28,778 bases of DNA from a virus: the IMG/VR virus record IMGVR_UViG_3300034082_000452, positions 1-28,778 of that record; one strand, given 5' to 3'. A model generated the notes under the pieces. That model was not told the DNA's origin. It searched no databases and saw only the letters and a program-made list of their open reading frames with translations. Made by a program: the position numbers and the translations under genes. Positions 23,517 to 28,778 of the stretch are shown here, one piece after another (position 1 is the stretch's first letter; every line of letters begins with the position of its first letter).

Positions 23517-23852
23517 ATGAAATGGTTTGACAACTGGTTTTATAAACAGGCCAAAAAGGCTTGGGAGCGTGATCAGCGTATCGAAGATGACGGATGGGAT
23601 GAACCTAAGCGCGGCAGACTTGGCAGAGGTAACTCCACCCCTGTGGCTAGCTCTCGTAGAGTAGAACACAACTACGATGATCGAAGCGTTATTAATTTTA
23701 AAGTATACGGAGCCAACGGTGGTTTAATCGTAGAAACATCTCGTTACGATGATAAGACAGATAACGAACGCATCAAACGTTATGTAATTGAAGATGGAGC
23801 AAACATGGCAGAAAGCCTAAGCAAGATTGTTACCATGGAATACATGAGTTGA
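23517..23852 (+). CDS. Unknown small protein, first of a pair
   Basis: A protein of 111 residues with an N-terminal amphipathic, tryptophan-rich segment (MKWFDNWFYKQAKKAWERD), a basic low-complexity link (KRGRLGRGN), and a small beta domain with INFKVYGANGGLIVETSRYDD, then a C-terminal helix. The GG-x-x-x-ETxxxD phrase recurs in the next gene, suggesting that the two share a fold. AAGGAG precedes the ATG, which lies one base after the protease stop. Function not recognised. Confidence 0.68.
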   Translation: MKWFDNWFYKQAKKAWERDQRIEDDGWDEPKRGRLGRGNSTPVASSRRVEHNYDDRSVINFKVYGANGGLIVETSRYDDKTDNERIKRYVIEDGANMAESLSKIVTMEYMS

Positions 23853-24178
23853 TTAGCCTACCACAAGGTGTTACAGTAAACTATCCTGTTAAGATTATCA
23901 TAGATCAGTTATCTATAGAAATTTTTACTTGGTTTAGAGACATTGGCGGTAAGGTATGGATAGAAACTAAACCATTTGATCGCCGAGGTGTTGCTAGAGA
24001 AGAACCAATGGTTCAATACGGTAACAGTAAACCCTGTTACTACTTACAAGACGGTAGTAGTAATGTAATGCTAAACTTTAACGGAAAAGATGCTAGTGTA
24101 GCAACTATGTTTCTGTTAAGGTTTGATACACACGTAGTTTCACACAATTTAAGAGAGGCAGACAAATATGTCTATTGA
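23849..24178 (+). CDS. Unknown small protein, second of a pair, TTG start
   Basis: A protein of 109 residues. The likely start is TTG at 23849, overlapping the previous stop as TTGA; no ATG lies near the beginning of the open frame. It is strand-rich (PVKIIIDQLSIEIFTWF, GGKVWIETKPFDR, SNVMLNFNGKDA) with the GG-x-V-x-IET hairpin also seen in the preceding protein. No catalytic motif is evident. It overlaps the phosphoribosyltransferase gene by 11 bases. Confidence 0.62.
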   Translation: MISLPQGVTVNYPVKIIIDQLSIEIFTWFRDIGGKVWIETKPFDRRGVAREEPMVQYGNSKPCYYLQDGSSNVMLNFNGKDASVATMFLLRFDTHVVSHNLREADKYVY

Positions 24179-24662
24179 TAAAAAATATTATGAATATCTA
24201 CACATCCATGATATGGTTGCTAATATTGTATCTCAGATGTACAAGGACAATTGGCGTCCTGATTATATTGTAGGACTTACCCGCGGGGGATTAATTCCGG
24301 CAGTTATTATGAGCAACATCTATCATATTCCAATGGAGACACTAAAGGTTAGCCTACGTGACAGCGACACTGGTCCAGAAAGCAACTGCTGGATGAGCGA
24401 AGATGCTTACAACGGTAAAAACATTCTTATCTTAGATGATATTAATGATACCGGTGCTACATTAGATTGGATTATCAATGATTGGCAAAGCACTTGTCAT
24501 CCGTCTGATGCGCATTGGTCTAATGTTTGGGGTAACAATGTGCGCTTTGCTGTGCTAATTGATAACTTGAGTAGTAACTTTAGTCGTAAGGTCGACTACT
24601 CAGCTAAAGAGATTAACAAAGCAGAAAAAGATGTATGGATTGTATACCCTTGGGAAAGATAA
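24168..24662 (+). CDS. Phosphoribosyltransferase
   Basis: A protein of 164 residues. ILILDDINDTGATLD (86-100) is the PRPP-binding motif of type I phosphoribosyltransferases, and YIVGLTRGGLIPAVIMS (33-49) is the conserved first strand and loop. Such enzymes join a purine or pyrimidine base to PRPP or the reverse. The hood domain, which sets base specificity, is short and has VSLRDSD and a tryptophan-rich stretch that I cannot assign. It lies before mazG-like and queE genes, so nucleotide salvage during infection, or recycling of released guanine, is a fair inference. GAGAGG precedes the start. Confidence 0.82.
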   Translation: MSIDKKYYEYLHIHDMVANIVSQMYKDNWRPDYIVGLTRGGLIPAVIMSNIYHIPMETLKVSLRDSDTGPESNCWMSEDAYNGKNILILDDINDTGATLDWIINDWQSTCHPSDAHWSNVWGNNVRFAVLIDNLSSNFSRKVDYSAKEINKAEKDVWIVYPWER

Positions 24663-24696
24663 ACTTGACAATGTCTAAAGAGAGTAGTAAACTATA

Positions 24697-24969
24697 ATGA
24701 TTGCTAATAAAACACAAGAAGCATTAATCATCTTACAAGAAGAGTGCGCAGAAGTTATACAGGCCGCTAGTAAGATTTATCGCTTTGGATTAGATAATTC
24801 GCACAAGTCAGGGTCAACCCAGCGAGCTAATTTAGAAATGGAAATTGGTGATATGTTGGCACTTGTAGATATTTTAGTTGAGCAGGGTGTTATTGACCTA
24901 AATAACATTAATACTGCTAACGCAAATAAGAAAGAAAAACTTAAAATATGGTCAAAATTATATGAGTAA
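24697..24969 (+). CDS. mazG: MazG-like nucleotide pyrophosphohydrolase
   Basis: A protein of 90 residues, an all-alpha MazG-type NTP pyrophosphohydrolase. The metal-binding ExxE (E16, E19 in EECAEVIQ) and ExxD (E49, D52 in EIGDMLALVD) motifs are both present. The family cleaves NTPs or dNTPs to monophosphates; phage MazG proteins have been linked to nucleotide pools or alarmone levels. It overlaps queE by eight bases. A TTGACA at 24665 and TATAAT at 24693 are 22 bases apart, too far for a standard promoter, and the TATAAT overlaps the start codon. Confidence 0.82.
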   Translation: MIANKTQEALIILQEECAEVIQAASKIYRFGLDNSHKSGSTQRANLEMEIGDMLALVDILVEQGVIDLNNINTANANKKEKLKIWSKLYE

Positions 24970-25834
24970 ACTAAAAGTAAGTGAGATATTTTATAGTGCG
25001 CAAGGTGAAGGACGCTTCGTAGGTGTTCCTTCAGTTTTCTTACGTACATTTGGGTGTAACTTTAAATGCCCAGGATTTGGTGTGCCCAGAGGTCAAGCAA
25101 GTACAGAAGCAGATGAAGTTGCTAAAACTGTAGAACTTTATAGTCGCTATGAAGACTTGCCGTTAGTTAACACAGGTTGTGATAGCTATGCGTCATGGCA
25201 TCCTAAGTTCAAACACCTAAGTCCAACATATGATACTAGCGAAGTAGTTGAGCGTATGCTGGCATTAACGCCCAATAACCGTTGGCAACAGGCCAATGGC
25301 AATGATGTACACTTGGTCATCACAGGTGGTGAGCCACTACTAGGCTGGCAACGTAGTTATGGTGAATTGTTTGAACATGAGCGTATGCGGGACTTAAAGA
25401 ACATTACGTTTGAAACAAATGGTACTCAAGAACTAACCGACGAGTTCGGTGATGTGCTAGATGTATGGCAGTTTAGCAAGGAAAGTTTAGGTAACCGTGA
25501 ACTTACGTTTAGTGTTAGTGCTAAACTAAGCGCAAGTGGTGAAGCGTGGGCTGATGCTATTAAGCCAGAAATTGTAACTAGCTATCAAGAGTTTGGTACT
25601 ACATATCTTAAGTTTGTAGTAGAAAATCCTAAAGACTTCGATGAAGTTGATCGCGCAGTTGAAGCGTATAGATCAGCGGGCTTTACGGGTGTAGTTTATA
25701 TTATGCCCGTTGGTGGTGTTGTAAGTGTTTACAACGGCAACAAATTTAACGTAGCAGACGAAGCAATGTTACGTGGGTATTATTACAGCCCAAGATTACA
25801 CGTAGACTTATGGGGAAATTCATGGGGCAAATGA
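24962..25834 (+). CDS. queE: 7-carboxy-7-deazaguanine synthase (QueE), phage-type
   Basis: A protein of 290 residues. FYSAQGEGRFVGVPSVFLRT (10-29) is the diagnostic QueE N-terminus and ITGGEPLLGW is the SAM-binding GGE motif. QueE turns 6-carboxy-tetrahydropterin into 7-carboxy-7-deazaguanine by radical SAM chemistry. The cluster motif is odd: C32 and C36 (CNFKC) are present, but the residue two on from C36, normally the third cysteine, is F39 (CPGF). A further cysteine, C73 (TGCDSY), follows a 36-residue insertion and is the best candidate third ligand. QueE enzymes with unusual cysteine spacing are known. The gene is longer than bacterial queE (about 220-240 residues), mainly from this insert. 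It lies between mazG and a DUF2061 gene with overlaps at both ends. Confidence 0.9.
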   Translation: MSKLKVSEIFYSAQGEGRFVGVPSVFLRTFGCNFKCPGFGVPRGQASTEADEVAKTVELYSRYEDLPLVNTGCDSYASWHPKFKHLSPTYDTSEVVERMLALTPNNRWQQANGNDVHLVITGGEPLLGWQRSYGELFEHERMRDLKNITFETNGTQELTDEFGDVLDVWQFSKESLGNRELTFSVSAKLSASGEAWADAIKPEIVTSYQEFGTTYLKFVVENPKDFDEVDRAVEAYRSAGFTGVVYIMPVGGVVSVYNGNKFNVADEAMLRGYYYSPRLHVDLWGNSWGK

Positions 25835-26034
25835 CAGAAACACATAAACGTACACTAGTACGCATGCTCAGCTATCGCATCACTGCGTGGCTGTTTACAA
25901 TCTTTTGGACTTATCTATACACAGGAGATCTAGCAGGCAGTACAGGGTTTGCTACCTTGTTACACATATTATTAAGTGTTGATTATTATATACACGAGCG
26001 TATTTGGTTAAAAATTAAATGGGGAATTAAATGA
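25831..26034 (+). CDS. DUF2061-like small membrane protein
   Basis: A protein of 67 residues from the ATG at 25831, which overlaps the queE stop as ATGA and gives the usual basic N-terminus (THKRTLVRMLSYRITAWLF). Earlier in-frame ATGs at 25810 and 25822 are possible but lie inside queE. The pattern K-R-x-L-x-R-x-x-x-x-R-I-x-x, a membrane segment, YLYTGD, a second membrane segment, and DYYIHERIW at the end fits the DUF2061 family of small two-helix inner-membrane proteins with unknown function. It overlaps metK by ATGA. Confidence 0.75.
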   Translation: MTETHKRTLVRMLSYRITAWLFTIFWTYLYTGDLAGSTGFATLLHILLSVDYYIHERIWLKIKWGIK

Positions 26035-27131
26035 GTTATTTGTTTACCAGTGAAAGTGTTAGTGAAGGACATCCAGATAAAGTAGCAGACGCTATCAGTG
26101 ATGCTATTTTAGATTTGGTTATGGTACACGAAGATACCAGCATGCGTGTTGCTTGCGAAACTCTAGTTACTACCAATCGTGTTATTATTGCCGGAGAATA
26201 TAAAAATGTTGCCCTACATCAAGCGCAGATTGAAAGTGCCGTACGCAAAGTCATTAAAGACATTGGCTACGAACAAACAGGGTTTGATTGGCGTACAGTT
26301 GAGATCACAAATCTATTACATGGGCAAAGTGCGGACATTGCACTAGGCACAGACACATTTGGTGCTGGTGACCAAGGACTAATGTTTGGCTATGCTACAA
26401 ACAAAACTCCTAACTACATGCCGCCAACTATCTACTACAGTCACTTGATTGTAAAAGAACTAGCACGTCAACGCAACGGTGATCAAACTTGGTTAGGTCC
26501 AGATGCTAAGTCACAAGTAACAATTGAATTTAACGATGATCATTCTATTGCTCGTATTGCTAAGATTGTGTGCTCAACTCAACATAGTGAAGACACAAGT
26601 ATTGAACTAGTACGCAGTATGGTAGAGCTATATATTCGTCAGGTAATTCCGGCAGAACTATTAGTTAATACAGAGTTCTTAATTAACCCAACTGGCCGTT
26701 TTGTTATTGGTGGTCCAGATGGTGATACAGGACTTACAGGACGTAAGATCATTGTAGATACCTACGGTGGTAGTTGCCCACATGGTGGTGGTGCGTTTAG
26801 TGGCAAGGATCCTACTAAAGTAGATCGTTCAGCCGCTTATATGGCTCGCTACCTAGCTAAGAATATTGTAGCCAGTGGCAAAGCAACTCACGCTACTGTA
26901 CAATTATCCTATGCTATTGGAGTCGAACAGCCGATGAGTGTGTATGTTGATAGCGACGGAAATAATTTTGAACTTACCTCATGGATAACTACTAATGTAG
27001 ACCTAACTCCTAGAGGCATTATTAATAGATTTAAACTATTCCGCCCTATTTACAGCTCTACTACTAACTACGGACACTTTGGTAAACCTGGGTTACCATG
27101 GGAAGAGTTAGATTTATTTGAGGATCAATAA
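26031..27131 (+). CDS. metK: S-adenosylmethionine synthetase
   Basis: A protein of 366 residues (bacterial MetK is about 384). FTSESVSEGHPDKVADAISD holds the ATP/metal site (H14, D16, K17); GAGDQGLMFGYA is the first MetK signature; GGGAFSGKDPTKVDRSAAY is the second, with the catalytic lysine and P-loop-like phosphate site. It makes SAM from methionine and ATP in the cytoplasm. All signature residues that I can see are kept, so it should be active. It lies two genes after queE in an overlapping unit, and the window also encodes four other radical SAM proteins, one with a methyltransferase domain, which suggests that the phage supplies its own SAM. Confidence 0.95.
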   Translation: MSYLFTSESVSEGHPDKVADAISDAILDLVMVHEDTSMRVACETLVTTNRVIIAGEYKNVALHQAQIESAVRKVIKDIGYEQTGFDWRTVEITNLLHGQSADIALGTDTFGAGDQGLMFGYATNKTPNYMPPTIYYSHLIVKELARQRNGDQTWLGPDAKSQVTIEFNDDHSIARIAKIVCSTQHSEDTSIELVRSMVELYIRQVIPAELLVNTEFLINPTGRFVIGGPDGDTGLTGRKIIVDTYGGSCPHGGGAFSGKDPTKVDRSAAYMARYLAKNIVASGKATHATVQLSYAIGVEQPMSVYVDSDGNNFELTSWITTNVDLTPRGIINRFKLFRPIYSSTTNYGHFGKPGLPWEELDLFEDQ

Positions 27132-27511
27132 TGTTTGATAAAATTAAAAATTTATTTAAAAAGCCAGAGCCAATTAAGTCTGAACCTAAGCCCAAAAAAC
27201 TCTCACCCAAAGAAGCAGCAACTGCCAAAGGTGAGCCATGGGTAGAAATTGTTAGTATGGATCTAGATCCCGCTGACCCAGGTAATGGAGCATTTGAACT
27301 AGACTGGAATGATAAGTTTGTAGCAAATCTAATTCGCAACGGCTATCAAGGCAAAACAGATCAAGACATTGTAGATAACTGGTTCAAAACAGTATGTCGT
27401 AATGTAGTACTTGAAACTTGGGAACAGGACCAAGCGGACCCTGAAAAACGTCAACAGCAAGAATATAATAAACGCCGTGATCTAGGCAACGGCAGAACGG
27501 AAGTAAGTTGA
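27131..27511 (+). CDS. Unknown conserved phage-type protein
   Basis: A protein of 126 residues with a charged, proline- and lysine-rich N-terminus (FKKPEPIKSEPKPKKLSPKE), then a compact core: PWVEIVSMDLDPADPGNGAF, ELDWNDKFVANLIRNGYQG, VDNWFKTVCRNVVLETWEQD. I recall this core in hypothetical proteins of T4-like cyanophages and other marine phages, where its function is not known. No catalytic motif or signal peptide is seen. Its start overlaps the metK stop (TAATG), and its stop overlaps a TTG start for the next gene. Confidence 0.75.
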   Translation: MFDKIKNLFKKPEPIKSEPKPKKLSPKEAATAKGEPWVEIVSMDLDPADPGNGAFELDWNDKFVANLIRNGYQGKTDQDIVDNWFKTVCRNVVLETWEQDQADPEKRQQQEYNKRRDLGNGRTEVS

Positions 27512-28158
27512 TTCTATATGTAAATGGTGATAGCCATAGCTACGGCACAGATGCCGGTGGCCCAAAGTTTAGTTACGGTCAACGATTGGCTGATCATTTA
27601 AAAGCAGAATTTGTCTGCCATGCTAGATCAGGTGCGAGCAACGCACGTATTATTAGAACTACTCGAGAGTATCTTGCTGATAATAAGCCAGATTTTATAA
27701 TTATTGGATGGAGTACTTGGGAACGAGAAGAATGGGAATTTAATGGTCATTATTTTGATGTAAACGGATCGGGCTATCAAGTATTACATAAAGATTTAGA
27801 AAACAGATATAAAGAATGGGTAGTAACCACAGCCACCAATTGGCGGGCACACGAACAGACTGCACACAAAACGATCTGGGACTTTCACCAAGAATTAGAG
27901 CAGATGAATATACCGCACTTATTCTTTAATTGCTATTCATACTTTGAAATCATCGGTAAAACTGATTATCCTAAACATGATTGGGGCACTAGTTACCTTG
28001 CTCCATATGATAAAAATCAAACATATTACTATTGGTTAGAATCGCAGGGGTATACACCAAGTAACCCGGCGTTTTTCCATTACGGGCCAGATGCTCATCG
28101 AGCATGGGCTAATTTTCTCTTGACAAAACTCACAAATGAAAGTATAATTACAACATGA
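27508..28158 (+). CDS. SGNH/GDSL hydrolase-like protein, TTG start
   Basis: A protein of 216 residues. The likely start is TTG at 27508, overlapping the previous stop; it leads straight into the first strand, ILYVNGDSHSYG, in which S9 of GDSH matches the nucleophile serine of SGNH hydrolases. PDFIIIGWSTWEREEW occupies the place of the third strand, with the usual GxN block not clear. HYGPDAHRAWA near the C-terminus supplies the D-x-x-H catalytic pair region (D and H in PDAH). Such enzymes are esterases or deacetylases of glycans and lipids. No signal peptide is present. The phage substrate is unknown. A promoter for the next gene lies inside its 3' end. Confidence 0.7.
   Translation: MILYVNGDSHSYGTDAGGPKFSYGQRLADHLKAEFVCHARSGASNARIIRTTREYLADNKPDFIIIGWSTWEREEWEFNGHYFDVNGSGYQVLHKDLENRYKEWVVTTATNWRAHEQTAHKTIWDFHQELEQMNIPHLFFNCYSYFEIIGKTDYPKHDWGTSYLAPYDKNQTYYYWLESQGYTPSNPAFFHYGPDAHRAWANFLLTKLTNESIITT
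28120..28148 (+). promoter_or_regulatory. Consensus sigma70-type promoter before the 5'-3' exonuclease
   Basis: TTGACA (28120-28125) and TATAAT (28143-28148) are perfect hexamers with a 17-base spacer, inside the end of the preceding gene. The predicted transcription start falls at about 28155, the A of the next ATG, so this promoter would make a leaderless or almost leaderless message. Confidence 0.6.
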
Positions 28159-28778
28159 GATACTTAATCGTAGATGCAGCAAATACATTTTTCCGTGCTA
28201 GACACAGCGCACATAGACAAAGCGATACTTGGGATAAGTTAGGTTTTGCTATACACGTTACACTGGCTAGTGTAAACAAAGCATGGCGTGATCAAAAGGC
28301 TGATCATGTTATATTCTGTTTTGAAGGTCGCAGTTGGCGTAAGGACTTTTACACTCCCTACAAGGCTAATCGTGCTGTAGCCCGTGCGGCTAAAACAGAA
28401 TCAGAGCAAGAAGAAGAACAACTGTTCTGGGACGCCTTTGACGCACTTAAGATATTTGTTACCGAAAAGACGAACTGTACAGTGTTACAGCATGGTAACC
28501 TAGAAGCAGATGATCTTATTGCGGGTTGGATACAAACACATCCAAATGATCATCATACTATTGTAAGTAGTGACACAGACTTTTATCAGTTACTTAATAG
28601 TAATGTTGTTCAGTATAACGGCATTGCTGATGAGTTACACACCTTAGAAGGTATCTTTGATAAGAAGGGCAAACTTGTACTAGACAAGAAAACTAAAGAG
28701 CCTAAGAAGATTCCTAACCCTAAGTTCATCTTGTTTGAAAAGTGTATGCGTGGTGACCCTACAGATAACATCTTTAGT
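28155..28778 (+). CDS. rnh: RNase H / 5'-3' exonuclease (T4 rnh-like), 3' end missing
   Basis: 208 residues are visible before the window ends; T4 RNase H has 305. This is a flap-endonuclease-family protein that removes RNA primers and 5' flaps during lagging-strand synthesis. Metal-binding landmarks: VDAANTFFRARH (6-17), FCFEGRSWRKDFYTPYKANR (the DNA-binding arginine/lysine patch), LEADDLIAGW, VSSDTDFYQL and RGDPTDNI at the edge. The ATG overlaps the previous stop (ATGA) and has no good Shine-Dalgarno sequence. Translation could come from coupling with the upstream gene or from a leaderless message, given the promoter at 28120-28148. It completes a replication set with the polymerase and clamp. 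Confidence 0.92.
   Translation, partial: MRYLIVDAANTFFRARHSAHRQSDTWDKLGFAIHVTLASVNKAWRDQKADHVIFCFEGRSWRKDFYTPYKANRAVARAAKTESEQEEEQLFWDAFDALKIFVTEKTNCTVLQHGNLEADDLIAGWIQTHPNDHHTIVSSDTDFYQLLNSNVVQYNGIADELHTLEGIFDKKGKLVLDKKTKEPKKIPNPKFILFEKCMRGDPTDNIFS

Noticed and set aside
24665-24698. TTGACA and TATAAT before the MazG-like gene
   Set aside because: The spacer is 22 bases and the TATAAT overlaps the start codon, so it is unlikely to be a working promoter for that gene.
1-28778. tRNA genes, insertion sequences, CRISPR arrays or integration sites
   Set aside because: I looked for cloverleaf arms, terminal repeats with transposase motifs and regular spaced repeats and saw none that I could support.

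Overview
The window is a dense, tightly packed stretch of a double-stranded DNA phage genome of the T4-like (large myovirus) type. It carries a gp43-type family B DNA polymerase, a gp45-type sliding clamp, an RNase H/5'-3' exonuclease cut by the right edge, a DsbA-like small DNA-binding protein, and many small conserved-phage-type proteins. Nearly all genes are on the plus strand with ATGA or TAATG overlaps. No tRNA, rRNA, IS element or CRISPR array was seen, and no gene-free stretch exceeds about 100 bases. By eye the DNA is about 40% G+C. Accessory genes (fatty acid desaturase, SAM synthetase, sugar-nucleotide enzymes, an autotransporter-like subtilase) suggest an aquatic phage of a Gram-negative host. 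The host cannot be named from this sequence.

Layout: 3-1901, the end of a large repeat-containing protein; 1901-2305, a mini-zincin protease; 2295-3323 (minus strand), a fatty acid desaturase behind a T4-late-like TATAAATA box; 3399-7157, a DsbA-like protein, then three overlapping radical SAM proteins with N-terminal auxiliary cysteines; 7235-9892, DNA polymerase, preceded by a hairpin that resembles the T4 gp43 translational operator; 9895-11982, a radical SAM/methyltransferase fusion; 12055-12786, the sliding clamp; 13115-15835, a DpdA/TGT-like transglycosylase, a YdcH/DUF465-like protein, an unknown protein and a QueD-like protein; 15848-16290, two small unknowns; 16290-20616, six genes for glycosyl transfer and sugar-nucleotide chemistry, all joined by ATGA overlaps; 20706-21401, FolE; 21473-23515, a secreted S8 protease with a C-terminal beta-rich domain; 23517-28158, small unknowns, a phosphoribosyltransferase, a MazG-like protein, QueE, a DUF2061 protein, MetK and an SGNH-like protein; 28155 onward, the 5'-3' exonuclease.

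The most coherent theme is 7-deazaguanine chemistry. FolE, a QueD-like protein and QueE would make 7-carboxy-7-deazaguanine from GTP, and a TGT-superfamily protein of the DpdA type could place a 7-deazaguanine base into phage DNA. QueC is not in the window. A second theme is S-adenosylmethionine: MetK lies two genes after QueE, and the window encodes five radical SAM proteins, one of them fused to a methyltransferase. A third theme is glycan chemistry, which could act on phage DNA, the virion or the host surface.

Regulation visible in the sequence includes good sigma70-type promoters before the DsbA-like gene, folE, the subtilase and the 5'-3' exonuclease. Several of these carry TTGACA/TGTCAA inverted half-sites that could be operators. 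Overlapping starts and stops imply translational coupling through most of the window.
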